From NCBI GenBank assembly GCA_020726505.1, contig JAHLEZ010000035.1:124001-188000 (forward strand): DNA of 64,000 bases. The letters are read 5' to 3'. Under the pieces are notes generated by a model. It was not told the origin of the DNA, searched no databases, and worked only from the letters and a program-made list of their open reading frames with translations. Below, in pieces: positions 1 through 11,331 of the stretch (its first letter is position 1; every line of letters starts with the position of its first letter). Both the position numbers and the translations under genes were made by a program. The DNA is from Leptodontidium sp. MPI-SDFR-AT-0119. Its lineage: Eukaryota > Ascomycota > Leotiomycetes > Helotiales > Leptodontidiaceae.

Positions 1-2196
1 CCTTTTCGATGATCGATTTGTAACAACAGAGATAGCTGGAAGCTCTACACTTGCCTACTTCTCTGAAAAGAGGATAACTGCACTAACGAAAATCCTCGGT
101 CATTCTCGCGTCGAGGAAATTCTCTCGTCAATTGACAACTCCGTGACTACGCACCTCGAGGGCTCCGGAAACCCCATGTCGGCTTCTACAGTCATGAATA
201 GTTCCATCTCACTATCCGAGTATCTTTCTCAACATGTCTCGTTATATATCAAAGGTAGCCTGATTCGCCATGATTATAGATATCTAAGGCCGGCCGACTG
301 ATCTCCTCTAGCATACTTCGACGAGGTGCATCCTATCTACCCATTCTTGAACCGCGCTTCTTTCGAAGCTATGGCGTTTGATCCAGGGCTACAAGCCACT
401 CTTGCAGCTGGCAAGGCTTGGTCGGCCCTATATCATGCGGTCCTTAGTTTGGGGTGTCTTCATTGTGGTGGCGGCTCTTTCTTTCCAGCCAAGGGACACG
501 CCTGGAAGTTTTTCAAAATCTCATTAGGTTTACTACCTGATATTCTGTCGGGGAAACGCACACTAGTGACGGCGCAGGTCGGTCTAACATCAGGAGCTCA
601 CTCATGCCTGAGCATCATTCCATGCTAATATGAAACTAGGCAATGACAGCTATGGTGTGTTCTTTGTAAACAAATGCAAGAAAGTGCAGACTAATGGAAA
701 CTTTCTAGGCAGTTTTTGCGACAAATTACTCTTCTTTACACGTTGAAGAACTACCGGTAATAGAAGCAGCGAGGGTTGCACTGGTTCTAGGACTTGGGAA
801 AAGGTTCAAGAGTGGTGAATCCGAGGTTGATCGAAGCTGCACATTTTGGATAATCTATTGCCTTGAAAAGGAGTACGCTTTCAACGTTACAAGATGTTCC
901 GTCAGTATCTCCACAAGCAGATCGCTGCCTTACGCGTTGCAAGGGTTATCTTTTCTGACTTTTCCATTTACTCAGGTCATCAACGACTGTGACATCGGAT
1001 GCCCCCTACCTCCAAATGAAAACCTACCCCTGCGTGAACTCGACTGGCTCCGCACCTGGGCCTCATATTGCCGTATCATGACGACCGCTTATGATTCCCT
1101 CTTCTCCGTAAGCGCAACCCTCAACTCAACCGAAGTCTACCTGGAAGAAATCGGCCGTGTTCACCAGAGATTGAATCGCTGGAGAGATTGTATCCCGGAA
1201 GACTTTCGCCCAGGCCTCCCGATCCGACCCTATAAGCTGGGGAACCGCCTCTTGACTTCTCTGGCATTGAGGATCCATCTTATGTATTATAATGTACTTG
1301 TTGCGATTTCGAGGTTGTCTCTTCATGTGGAGGATAAACCCTCGGATCAGCAGTCTAGGAGTAAAATCACACTTATGGAGGCGGCGAGGTCGATCATCGA
1401 TGCAACGCAGTTTATCGCCGTCGAGCCATTCACTTCTACGTGGTCAGCTGCCTTCCCTGTCGCTGGGAAATTTACCTTAAGCTAAAATTTGGAGAACAGG
1501 GTCATGGGCCACATGCCGCTCGCCGCAACCTTCATCCTCTTCGACTTCGTAGTCCACAACCCAACCCATCCCGAAACCCGAAAAAACATTTCCTTCCTCG
1601 ACGTCTCCGCTGGATACTTTTCTCGCATGGAAATGGCTACTGACGGCCACATTGCAGGTAGCACGATGGCTGAGTTCTCCCATATTGCTCGCCAACATGT
1701 CTCCGCACTACAAGTCTCAGGCAATCGGCAAAACCAAGGCGCTGGTGAAAATGTCAGTGGGGGTGGAGGTGGAGGTGGAGGTGGAAGTAGAAGTAGACAT
1801 GGAAGCGGAAGCGAAGGTCCTTTTCTAAAGGACAAGAATTCTGGCATCGCGGTGGGTGATACGTCAGGTGGTAATGAGCAGGATAAGCAGACGCAAGAGA
1901 CTATGGGGAATGGGATGGGTTTGCAGAATGAGGCGATTTGGGGGCATGATTCTCTCATGGGGAGCTCGGAGGTATGTTACGCAAATCTTTCTGTCCATTT
2001 AATAAAGATGAATATTAGTTGATGAGGAAATTGACAGCTCTCCTTGCAGTATAACCCGTCCAATGCCGATCAATTCCACGGTGCGGAAGATGCTGATACC
2101 CTCATCTACCCCACCGACAGCACAGCAATGTTTTTCGACGGAGGTGAATTCCTTGATTTTAACGTTGCTAATTTCTTCGGTCCGTCAAATATGTGA
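1..2196 (+). CDS. Fungal-specific transcription factor, 5' end outside window
   Basis: Regulator with a Fungal_trans (middle homology) domain; it presumably acts in the nucleus. Seven exons can be read: <1-254, 312-577, 640-654, 709-900, 976-1442, 1500-1971, 2050-2196, all with GT-AG borders and matching phases. The domain begins at the typical AYFDEVHPIYPFLNR segment (exon 2) and continues through DCDIGCPLPP (exon 5) and FDFVVHNPTHPETR (exon 6). The Zn2Cys6 zinc cluster expected at the N-terminus must lie upstream of the window. Exon 3 is only 15 nt, so that junction is less certain. A (GGTGGA)n run near 1757-1790 encodes a poly-glycine linker in the variable C-terminal part. The gene converges on the aldolase gene. 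Its targets cannot be told from sequence; the nearby oxidative genes are possible. Confidence 0.85.
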
Positions 2197-2590
2197 GATT
2201 TTGCTCGACGTGGCGTTTGCGGCGTGCAAACGTAGAGTGGTCAAGCGCTGCAGGAAGGAAAGCAGAGGCAGGATTGGCTTAGATGTACAATAATAGAACG
2301 AGGATATCGGTTGAACAATTGACTCTGATTTAGAGCCGTAATAGATGTGAAGAACATGTTTGTTATAACTTTTCCAGACTTTTGCAAAAGCCAGCAGAGA
2401 CACCTGACTTCTAGTTACCAGGGAAGGTGAAGATACATATCGCGTTGCACGAACCTGGCATAAGTTTAATGAATGTTTCGTATAGAACATATCTCAGCAC
2501 AGCAAAGACTGAATCTTCCATTTGCATGTACTTGCAGGTTGGTTCAACGAGATGAAGTTTGACATGAGTCAGGTCATCCAAAAGTATTAT
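2197..2590. other. Convergent intergenic spacer
   Basis: This is the space between the 3' ends of the transcription factor and the aldolase gene. I see no further gene in it; it should hold both polyadenylation regions. Confidence 0.6.
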
Positions 2591-3511
2591 TCAATTCCTG
2601 ATGTCCCCTTTGGACATATACTCTTCATAAGAAAAATATGGTTGAAATTCGCAATAGCATGCCTCCGGATCGCTCTCCATTTTGTAGTTATACTCCGCCT
2701 CCTCATCAGCTATGAGAATCTTCTTTATACCGCTCGCTGCAGCAGCTTCAGCTGCAAGCTGAACGTGGCAACTTCGCTCCATAGATGTGAAGAGAAAAGC
2801 AGCCTCATCCACAGTCGTTCCAACCGTCAGTAGACCATGGTTTCGTAATATACAACCCTTGCCGCTGCCCAGAGCCTTTGCAATCAGATCACCTTCTTCG
2901 CTGGCGAAAACTGCTCCGCCATAGCTGTCGTACACACTCTGGGCGGCGCCATAAAACTTGCATGCATCTTGCGTTATCATCTCAAGACGCTTCCCGAACA
3001 CTGACCAGGCCTTCCCACTAAGACTGTGACAGTGGCAGATAGCATGAACGTCAGGTCGCGCTTTGTGAACAGCAGCATGGATGAGAAATCCTGCAGCATT
3101 GAGAGGTCGATGACGAGCACCCCCGATGACGTTTCCAGCAAGATCGACCATTATCATATCACTGGCCTTCAGCAGACCAAAATGTACACCCAGCGGATTC
3201 ATCCAGAATGCATTCTCGTTCTCCGGATCACGAACAGAGATATGGCCGCTCATTCCTTCGATATAATCCTCCCGGGCCCAGTGCCGGAAGGCAGCTGCCA
3301 TATGCTCTAGTTGCCATTGTCGCTTTTCTGCGTGTGTGGAGAATATCGGTATACCGGGAAGAACAACATCGCCATGGGACATCGCCTGGACAGAAGTCCG
3401 GTCAAGCATTCCGTGGATGTGTTTCTCGGTATCTTCAACAGTCACAGATGTATCCGCGATCTTTTCGGCAGTGGCTAGCTGTTCTAGCAAGGTTGTCGTA
3501 GATGATGGCAT
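2591..3511 (-). CDS. Class II aldolase/adducin domain protein
   Basis: Single-exon protein of 306 aa with an Aldolase_II fold (about residues 65-265), related to fuculose-phosphate aldolase and methylthioribulose-phosphate dehydratase. Zinc ligands expected in the family are visible: H160 and H162 in ICHCHSLSGKAW and H225 in RNHGLLTVG. The preceding FLIHAAVHKARPDVHA segment is also typical. Fungal members of this exact type are usually annotated only as adducin-like, so the substrate is unknown. The start at 3511 is the first ATG of the open frame. Length is normal for the fungal family. It lies between a transcription factor and a transposon insertion, so it may be part of the adjoining metabolic region, but no shared promoter motif was found. 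Confidence 0.85.
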   Translation of the reverse strand: MPSSTTTLLEQLATAEKIADTSVTVEDTEKHIHGMLDRTSVQAMSHGDVVLPGIPIFSTHAEKRQWQLEHMAAAFRHWAREDYIEGMSGHISVRDPENENAFWMNPLGVHFGLLKASDMIMVDLAGNVIGGARHRPLNAAGFLIHAAVHKARPDVHAICHCHSLSGKAWSVFGKRLEMITQDACKFYGAAQSVYDSYGGAVFASEEGDLIAKALGSGKGCILRNHGLLTVGTTVDEAAFLFTSMERSCHVQLAAEAAAASGIKKILIADEEAEYNYKMESDPEACYCEFQPYFSYEEYMSKGDIRN

Positions 3512-3942
3512 GGCGGACTATTTCGAAACGATGATGCAAGGACTTGTCGCGTTATGAAGTGTTTTGGACTCAAAGTTGAAAGCTGGAAAGATTTCTGAAG
3601 GGACCAAGAATTATGCAATGGAAGATTTCCTCGATCGAAGTGTTTCCTCTTCAATCTGTCACCCATTATCTTATCTGACGGGCCCAAATGCTTTGTCGTA
3701 CCAGAATCTTGAACGCAACGTTCTGACTGGTCAATAATTAGTTTTTACTTTACCTCTCCAATTAAAGATTTGAGTATCGGGCAATCCAACCCGCAGGCCC
3801 TCCCGGAGGGTCGGAGCTTCCTGTCTCAAGACCGAATCTTCAAGGAGTTGGGCAATCTACGAAGTAGTCCTGGCTTCGGAGCTTCGGAGCGTGCTGTCTC
3901 AAACGCAAAGTTTCGGAGCCTCGGTAGTCAAGCGTAGGTGTA
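3512..3942. other. Aldolase promoter region and transposon flank
   Basis: Upstream region of the aldolase gene up to the TA target of the transposon. It carries several scattered CGGAGC words (about 3810-3920), some as direct repeats CGG-N5-CGG. No gene is seen. Confidence 0.5.
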
Positions 3943-4036
3943 CTCGTCGGTTTCCTGATTTTTTTTGTGTTTTTTTCCGACCTGCGCCAGCAGGTCGGTA
4001 CCACCAACTTCGACATACCAGCAACTTCGACACGAC
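3943..4036 (+). repeat. Left terminal inverted repeat of transposon
   Basis: 94 bp, starting CTCGTCGGTTTCC and ending CTTCGACACGAC. It contains a hairpin with 8-bp arms CCGACCTG and CAGGTCGG around a 6-bp loop, and two copies of AACTTCGACA, possible transposase-binding repeats. Confidence 0.93.
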
Positions 4037-4442
4037 GACTTAATCAAGGAATAACTTTTTTATTACTAATACGATCGACTCAAAAGTTGGACTATTAAAT
4101 CCGGAACAAAATCTTGTATTAATCACACTTTAGATGACGTCATTTGATTCACGTAGTGTGTTGTAATTAAATGGACTAAGCGAAAATTTGAGGTCTCGCG
4201 GGGTAAAAAACACGGAAAATATCAACTTCTACGTCTAACTTCTCAGCCCCTTTATGGATTTTAGTAAAAAAGATCCACGGGATATACTAATTAGACCTAT
4301 TCTAATCGATTCCGAGATTTATACAACTATCACATAACGTTTGGTAGTAGAAAAGAAGTGGTTTCGTCAAAAATATGGGTTTCGGGTATCCTCGCTTATG
4401 TAATCTAACATCCAATCCTTCTAACACTAACTCAAATACCCC

Positions 4443-7045
4443 TCAATTGTAATCATCGTAATCTACAGGCCCACCACTACCATTATCACTCAAATTGACG
4501 TCGGAATCGGAATCAGCGGACAAATCTGACTCTAAAAGGCTCTCAATATCACTGCCATCTTCCTGCTCGTCGTCGCTAGGTATCTCAATCGCTTTTTTTG
4601 TTAGTCTCTTGGCGCGAATTGGTCTTTGGGATGCGGCCATAACTACAGGCTCTTGTTGTGTGGCCTCTTCCTCTGTAATTGTAGTCGATTTCCGACCCCT
4701 AGGCTTCTTTCCAGTACTAATCAACGCCTGTAACCTCATAGCTTTGTCGAGTTTATGTTGTATTTTAGCCTGAGCTTTCTCTTCCCGGATGCGTGCCTTT
4801 TCCGTTCTTTTTTGAACCTTTGCAGTTTCTTTCTCCTCTCTCTTTTGCTGTCGAGCTAAAGCTTTAGTAACTCTCTCCTCTTCTAACTTCAATATATTTC
4901 CAGCAATATTCGCCTCTCTTTGAAGCTTCGCAAGTTTGGACTCCTGGGCAGCATCATTCCTTTCGCCGATGATTCGCAACCCTTCCCCAGAGGAGATTAC
5001 ACGGCCCCCACCGCGAGGTTTTACTCTCCTGGAACCATCTTCGTCATTCAGTACAAGAGAATTACTGCCCCAGGTATTATTTGGAACAGTAGAAGTGAGC
5101 TCCTGGCGTGTGGCGTCGGCCATGATAGCATTGACTGTACTACCTTTACGGAACTTCTTATTAGAGAGACGCCTTGATGGTGACGATAATATATCTTCGT
5201 AGGCGTTAAGAAATTCGGCGTGTGCGTTGATTCCTTTAACTCCATATGGGGTACCAAAAAATGGCGTCTTTCTATACCAACGGGGATCTTCCGCTGTACT
5301 TTTAAGCCCATAATCCCCGTAATTTTCTAGACCTCTAGGTTGCAAAGGTTGCTCTAGAGTCGCCGCCACTTCTAGCAATTCGTCAATATGAGAGCTTGCT
5401 AATGGAGCTATCAAATCTGTTGCAATATCAATATCTCCGTCACGTGGGAGCTGTGGGAGCTCAATTCCGTCCTCTGGCTCATCGTCGAAAGCTCTATCAT
5501 TCTGAATCCACGGAATATAGTCGTATTCTTCGTCTGACGTAGTCTCGGCCTCCCAGAAGTCGTTATTAACTGGTATCCAGCGTGGTATATGCTCGTTGGA
5601 TGCAGGAACATTGATTGCCGTAGATAGATCACCCGGGGTATGGTTATACACTCGTCCGCCCATATCTTTATGGCCTATTTGGGTATCCTGGGTAAGCTTA
5701 AAAGCTTCAATGATGACATTCGGGTTCAATGGCCATATGCCGGTACGCCTGAAGGCTGACTGAATCGTCTCTTTCTTGAAGGTTTTGGCTCTGATTTGAT
5801 TAAGGCATTGAAGAAAGGTGTATTTAGTGAAGGAGTTGCAACCGTCTCTAATTCTATCTTCAATTGCTCGGCCATGCCAATGCTTTTCGGACTGGAAACA
5901 AGCAACGTCGAGTGGTTGTGTGGCATGTGTTGAGTGAGCAATTAAACAGAAAGGTATAATCTTTAGTTGCTCACACCTAGAGATAAACTCGTAGGTCATA
6001 TGGCTACCATGGCCATCAAATATTAAGAGACGCCAAGGGCCTTGTTGGCGACCTTTGGTTTGTTGATCAAAGTGTTGAAGCCACTCTAATGCGAGCTCGT
6101 CACTTGAGTACCCCTTTTCACTGCAAGAGATCTTTGTGCCTGGAGGTAGGTTGTTGTTAAACATCTTCTCAAGGTAGACAGCCCCCGGCATAATGATGTA
6201 GCAATCAATAGCGTAGCCAGCAGCAGAGATACACTCAATGATTGACACAGACTCGCGGTCGACAGGATCACGGGTGAAAACCTAGAAACAGTTAATACGC
6301 ACTCAGTCATCAGGATAAGTGGTTTTTTAGTGGTAAAACGTACCTTCCGAATGTTCTTGTGCGTAATAACCGTTGTACTACTGATGCACCCGACCCTGAA
6401 GCCAATTTCGTCCATATTGAAGATATCTTTCCAATGTATTGAGTATTTGGCCATCACCGCAGCTAACTTCTCAAAGCAACCAGTAATCTCTTCAATCGTC
6501 ATACAATCTTTACGCTTTTGGTCCATTGGAGTAGTCCGTAAAGCATGATATCGGCCAGTAATGTCCATTCTGTCTACCCATCTTCTAGCCCAATTCTGTC
6601 CAATTCGCTGGAAGATTTCCATAGAGAGACTCAATATCATAGTTGCGGCGGCAACAATCATATCATATCTCATAGGAAAGCCTCTCTCAATGGCAGTATC
6701 AATATACCATATTAGAGACGCCTCTTGAGCCTCATTCAACTTCTTGTTATGACCCCCATTCTCAGCCAACGTCTTTGAAATATCGCTCTTCTTGTAACGA
6801 CTATTCAACGTAGAGTAACTAACTCCACGGAAAACACCAGCGGCGATACGTAGACTGGTAATATCGGTATCCTCGGGGTTCTCATATGCCGCCAAAGCAG
6901 CCTGAATCCTAGCTTCCTGGCTCATATAGGCGGGGGTCTTGTATTTGGGCATCTTCCGTATGCGAGCAATCCTAACATCTAATGGAGACTTCTTCTTGCT
7001 CTTCTTAGACCCTCCATGCTTGATTTGAGGCGTAGATTTGGCCAT
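4443..7045 (-). CDS. DDE_1 (pogo-like) transposase
   Basis: Two exons, 7045-6344 and 6281-4443, joined by a GTACGT...CTAG intron in phase 0, give 846 aa. The N-terminus (about 1-180) is basic and carries CENP-B/psq-type helix-turn-helix features. Catalytic acidic residues are expected in NMDEIGF (first D), LIFDGHGSH (second D) and HATQPLDVACF (third D). This is much longer than the roughly 540 aa of Fot1-type transposases: the last 400 or so residues are an acidic, charged and partly coiled-coil extension rich in K/E/R (segment REEKAQAKIQHKLDKAMRL), ending in an aspartate-rich tail. The start at 7045 was chosen because the open frame above it has no ATG in a better position and MAKSTPQ begins the basic region. 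It probably cuts and inserts its own element in the nucleus. Confidence 0.88.
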
Positions 7046-7360
7046 GGTAAGCGTAATTCGTGGTCTGGATTGAATCGTGTATGTGTGGGTAGGATAAATC
7101 GCGTTTTTACGTGTAGGAAGGGAAATCCGGACGCGATTTGTACCCCTGTTAATGAATTGCGGGACGTGCCGAGGTGCCAAGACCTGCCAAATCTGCACCC
7201 GAAACCCATATTCAATTCAAAACAATGCATAATTAATTAGCCCTAGCCCTAATGCACTAGTGTGATAATTATGCTTTCAACTATGGCGCATTTTTCTATG
7301 AAAAAATCAAGTCAAACGAACTAGAATTGGATTTTTAAAGTAATTAAATAAGCTAGAAAG

Positions 7361-7454
7361 GTCGTGTCGAAGTTGCTGGTATGTCGAAGTTGGTGGTACC
7401 GACCTGCTGGCGCAGGTCGGAAAAAAACACAAAAAAAATCAGGAAACCGACGAG
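7361..7454 (-). repeat. Right terminal inverted repeat of transposon
   Basis: Reverse complement of 3943-4036 over all 94 bases, including homopolymer runs, followed by the TA target duplication. Confidence 0.93.
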
Positions 7455-7456
7455 TA

Positions 7457-7910
7457 GTGCCCAATTTCGGAATTTCTCTCGGATACCCGATCTTCTTCAC
7501 TTTGCGATGTGCCCATTCCACAAGTTGTACGTCCACTACAAGGTACTTTTCAAACGGGCAGCGGATATTGAGGCGCCATATGCGCGTGTAAGAAATACGA
7601 TGGAGGGAGAGAAAACTATCACGTGAAAGGCTCACCTCATTGGAGGTATCCATTAACCGAGTGTAATTCTATTTTTGGGCTTCTCGTCTTGAATGAGACA
7701 TCTTTACCCACCTTATGACGAACGGAACCTTCACAGGGTGGCCTACCCAGTGTCGATGTAAATACAGCAAAGTTACTAGAGTATAGTCATTCCTATTTCT
7801 AATTTAAAGACGCCTTTCATACAAAAATCAGGACTATTTTTATACTACTTGAACCTGATCTAGACTGCGCTAGGAGTACTTGTGATTTCAGAGATACTCT
7901 GAGCTCTCAA
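7457..7910. other. Transposon flank and spacer
   Basis: Noncoding sequence between the transposon and the 3' end of the ketopantoate reductase-like gene. No convincing frame or RNA is seen. Confidence 0.5.
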
Positions 7911-8969
7911 TTACAGTTTAGTGTACGAGTTCAAATACTCATTTGTACTGAACATGCCTAGCCCCTCTTTCGTACGAAACTGCAATGCTTTGCACAGATG
8001 GTAAAGAGTTTTGATGATCGGCATAGCAACGCCAACAGCCTCGCCTTCCCTCAAAGCTTCTCCCAAGATACTCTCAACCTCAATATATCTCTTTTTTCGA
8101 ACGTCTTGTTGCATGCTAGGCATGATGAAAGACTCAATAGGATCTGAGTCTATCATTTTTTCGATCAAGGAGCTTTCAAGCCTGACATTTGCACTGGAAA
8201 GCGCAGCCGCCTGGATCTCTCTCATTGCTGGCCTAATGAGACCGTTAACCATACTGAATCCCGCCTCAGCTCCAGAAATCAGCCTCAAACGCGAGGTATC
8301 GAGATCAGTCAAGGCGCAGATAGGATTGTAGACCGCGTTGAAGACCAATTTCCGCCAGCGCGCTGCGACCACATCCTTTTCGAGTGTGACTTTGACTTTC
8401 CCCGATGCTTGATAGAGTGTGACAAATGCCTCCGCTGCAATCTGCTGAATTTCCAATGGCAGGTGTAGATTTGTGAATGCACCAACTTCCAGACGGTCGG
8501 CGTCGTTGTGCAAGATTTCCCCCAACGGACTCTCTTCAGCCCCGCAGAAGCTTACTCCGGACAGACAAATATTGCTCGGGAATGCTGCGAGTATCGGTTG
8601 CTCGATATTCAAGCCATTTTGTATCAGTACGATCACCGTATGGCCCGGTGTCACCCCCGGCCTGATTGTATCTGCCAAATACGGTGCCACATCCGGAATG
8701 CTCTTTGTGCAACAGATAATATAGTCGAACGGCTGGGTTCCTGTCGAAATTATGCTGGGAACTGCTCGTATGACTCCCCCTAACGGTCGCCAGCCTGCCC
8801 AATGTCCATGGTCGACCGACTTAATTGTGAACCCTTTTTTTGCCACAGTCTCAAAATTGGATCGAAGTACCAATGTGACGACTGCTAATCCACCCTGCTC
8901 GAGGTTCAGTGCTGAGATCGTCCCTATCCCTCCCCCACCGACAACAAGAATCCTAGATTTTGTAGACAT
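7911..8969 (-). CDS. Ketopantoate reductase-like (ApbA/PanE) oxidoreductase
   Basis: Single-exon 352-aa NAD(P)-dependent enzyme of the 2-dehydropantoate 2-reductase family. The N-terminal Rossmann motif GGGGIG is at residues 11-16. CTKSIPD and IQNGLN segments, typical of ApbA, follow in the first domain. The C-terminal ApbA_C helical domain carries WRKLVFNAVYNPICALTD (about 205-225), which normally holds the catalytic lysine and substrate asparagine. Fungi often have several such paralogs in metabolic clusters, acting on 2-keto acids other than ketopantoate, so the panthothenate role is not assured. The start at 8969 is the first ATG and leaves a normal-length protein. Only 76 bp separate it from the next gene upstream on the same strand. 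Confidence 0.87.
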   Translation of the reverse strand: MSTKSRILVVGGGGIGTISALNLEQGGLAVVTLVLRSNFETVAKKGFTIKSVDHGHWAGWRPLGGVIRAVPSIISTGTQPFDYIICCTKSIPDVAPYLADTIRPGVTPGHTVIVLIQNGLNIEQPILAAFPSNICLSGVSFCGAEESPLGEILHNDADRLEVGAFTNLHLPLEIQQIAAEAFVTLYQASGKVKVTLEKDVVAARWRKLVFNAVYNPICALTDLDTSRLRLISGAEAGFSMVNGLIRPAMREIQAAALSSANVRLESSLIEKMIDSDPIESFIMPSMQQDVRKKRYIEVESILGEALREGEAVGVAMPIIKTLYHLCKALQFRTKEGLGMFSTNEYLNSYTKL

Positions 8970-9036
8970 TTAAAGCTGTGGTATGAGCAGCTTCGCTGAT
9001 TAGAGTTACCGAGGCAATGGGGGCGCAATGTTGCAA

Positions 9037-9254
9037 AGCGACAATTCACGGCCCCGTGTAGCTCTCCTGTCGAATCTTGTCAGCACACGTCGAAAACAAA
9101 CCCTATAACGAGGAACAGATGCTGTGACGGGTTTAATTCACTTACTTGCTGGACCGGAAATGGTTGCAAAGCGTCTTGTCGAAGCTTGTCAGCGTAAGTC
9201 GAGAATAGAAACTAGAACGAGGAAACAGTGCTGTGACGGGTTTAATTCACTTAC
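9037..9254 (-). repeat. 109-bp tandem duplication of intron plus exon
   Basis: Two adjacent copies (9254-9146 and 9145-9037) share the donor, the run AATTAAACCCGTCACAGCA, the acceptor region CTGACAAG and the exon start TTCGACA. The copies have diverged by scattered substitutions. Confidence 0.75.
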
Positions 9255-9524
9255 TTGCTGGATTGTAGGTGGCCGCCCTCTAGTGTATATCTTTTCCATG
9301 AGTGTTTGCCGACCTTTCACTTTTGGCTTCGGAGCACCGAGGTTAGCTTTAAACCATGCTGTGCGCCAGTGCCGGACGTGTCTCGTCTGAATCAAGACCT
9401 CGCCACCTTTCGTATCAGGGGTCCAGTTGTCATGCCGTTCCACCCCGAGGCTCAGCAGCCTCTGGAAGTAATCTCTATTCACGTACAGCTCAATCAAGCT
9501 GAGATATTCAGATCCCCGAGGCAT
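9046..9524 (-). CDS. Small hypothetical protein with duplicated exon
   Basis: Not recognised. The frame from ATG 9524 runs without a stop to a good donor (CAGCAA|GTAAGT) at 9255. A 39-nt exon (9184-9146) follows and ends at an identical CAGCAA|GTAAGT; a last exon (9075-9046) ends in TGA. All three are in phase and give 112 aa. Both introns are exactly 70 bp. The product is rich in charged residues, with RHVRHWRTAWFKANLG in the middle and RGRPPTIQQ before the first splice. Clean splice sites and preserved phase support a real gene, but no family is recognised and expression is unproven. It lies between a ketopantoate reductase-like gene and an FMN dehydrogenase, all on the minus strand. Confidence 0.45.
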
Positions 9525-9836
9525 TCGAGAACTTTTATCAGCAAGATAAGTTCGATCTTTACCCGTTCATCCACAGCCAAACTCTATTACCACTTTCAGC
9601 TGTAGATATCTTCTCTTTCGATTTTCTCCTTCTCCTAGTTGCGGAGGCCTGGGTGATGTAACCTACCAAATTCATCGTTTAAGGAATATGCTATTTGAAT
9701 CTCTAAGCATAGCCGATTTTGGGTGCTTATAGTAGCTACTCGTGGCGACCCTAAGAAGAGCCCATTCTATTCATGCAGCTTTTTGAGCACTAAAGCAGAA
9801 CACGCGCAATGTATCTTTCATGATCACTATGTATAT
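9525..9836. other. Spacer upstream of small hypothetical gene
   Basis: No gene is seen. It should hold the promoter of the small gene (minus strand) and the 3' UTR of the FMN dehydrogenase. Confidence 0.4.
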
Positions 9837-11331
9837 CTATAATCGACTTCTCGATATGTGTTTCGCAAATGGATGACCCTCTCCTTGATAAATGTATCGA
9901 TCCACATCCGCAGTAATGAGCAGACCGGGATGAGCCTGGTCAAGACTTGTGATCCCAACGAGTAGCATAGCAGTTTCCAGCTCGTCTTTGAGTACTATAC
10001 AAATTTAGCTGCGTCCCCTTATCGAATGAAATTTACTTACTTCCCAAGGCATGCTCCACCCCCTCCTGGCCGTAGCCCAGGGCATAAAAAAAGGGCCGCC
10101 CAAGACAAACAGCACTCGCACCTAGACATATCGCTTTTAGGACATCAGTCCCACGCCGAATACCCCCATCTATGAACACTTCCATTTTCTCCAAAATTTC
10201 AGGACAATTAGCTTGGATTTCTAGCAAGGTCAGTAGAGACGGTGGTGCCGTGTCGACTGCTCTTCCGCCATGATTCGAGAGATAGATTCCTGCACAGCCG
10301 TTCTCGTACGCCAAACGAGCATCCATGGCACACTGAATGCCCTTGATGAATATAGGTACGCCAGTTGCCTCTTTAATCCAGCGGATATCCTTCCATTGCA
10401 CGTTTGGTTCAATGGCATTGCTGGCAGACCGCGCTTGCGCCTTCCCTTTTACGCCCGTGGCACCCTTCGAAGCAGTTTTCTGAGCCACACCGATCTCGTA
10501 TCTCTCGTTCGATTCTCGCTTGCTCAATACAGGCAAATCCACCGTCACCATGATTGCTCTCGGTTTTAGTTTGCACACCGATTCCAAAAGCTCTTCGGTG
10601 ACCGACCGATCTTTGTTGACATATAGCTGGAAGAAAAAGGGGTGGTGCGGCGGTAACGCATCCACAATCTCCTCTATCGAGAAAGAAGCCATTGTGGGTG
10701 CAATTATGGTTGTTCCAGCTCCAGCGGTCGCTCGAGCGAGCGCGAGCTCGCCATCCGGATGTGCCAGTTTTGCCATTGATGCCGGTGCATTGAAAATCGG
10801 AAGACTGTACTTGTGTTCCAATATAGTCGTGCTTGAATCAACCTCCTTTAATCCAGTCAAGACCCGTGGTCGAAACAAAATCCGTGCATACCAATCGATG
10901 TTCATGGCGGCAGTGAAACAATCGTTGGTAGCACCAGAAAAGTACGCCCACGCCCTTGCTGATAGTGTTTCTCGAGCTACTGCTTCAAAATCGTACAAAT
11001 TCACAATTGACTGTAGTGAGGGCTTCTCAACGCTCTGCGTGGCGACATTTGTTGAACTTCGTGTGGAGCTCGATTCGTCTGCAGAAGACTTGCACAAGAC
11101 ACCAATCCTCTTTCCTTCTCCTAAATGATTGGCGACTAAGGCAGGGCCATGAAGCTCATTGTATATTTCGCTTGCGTCTCGACCGAAGTACTCTCGTATG
11201 ATATCTGCGCCGCCAGGATGGCGAGGAGCGAACCCAGTTATGTCCCAGACGGTGCCATTGATGACCATCCAGGAATCGTCCTCGCTTTTGTGTTGACCAA
11301 CCTCTACTATGGAAATGCCATTTTGAGCCAT
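9837..11331 (-). CDS. Flavocytochrome b2-like FMN 2-hydroxyacid dehydrogenase
   Basis: Oxidises an L-2-hydroxy acid such as lactate with FMN and passes electrons to an N-terminal cytochrome b5 domain. Exons 11331-10041 and 9994-9837 give 482 aa; the intron (GTAAGT) interrupts EHALG|ILKDELETAM. The b5 domain (about 5-80) has haem ligands in RHPGG (H38) and ELHGP (H61). The TIM-barrel FMN domain (about 110-475) has the catalytic base in LSNHGGR (H354) and phosphate-binding IDGGIRRGTDVLK. The C-terminal segment GITSLDQAHPGLL is normal. No mitochondrial presequence precedes the b5 domain, unlike yeast CYB2, so a cytosolic enzyme with a different substrate is possible. A CGGAATTCCG palindrome lies 402 bp upstream of the start. 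Confidence 0.9.

Larger units (their letters stand above)
3943..7454 (-). mobile_element. Pogo/Tc1-mariner-type DNA transposon, apparently intact
   Basis: The element is 3512 bp, flanked by a TA duplication (3941-3942 and 7455-7456), the hallmark of the Tc1/mariner/pogo superfamily. Both ends are a 94-bp terminal inverted repeat with no mismatch that I can find. It encodes one transposase on the minus strand with an intact frame across one intron. Identity of the two ends and an open frame suggest recent or current mobility. A decayed relative sits at 41181-41825. Confidence 0.92.

Noticed and set aside
1482..1958. 158-codon minus-strand frame with a poly-proline run
   Set aside because: It is the antisense of the poly-glycine linker of the transcription factor.
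10520..11128. 202-codon plus-strand frame
   Set aside because: Antisense of the FMN dehydrogenase with no domain.
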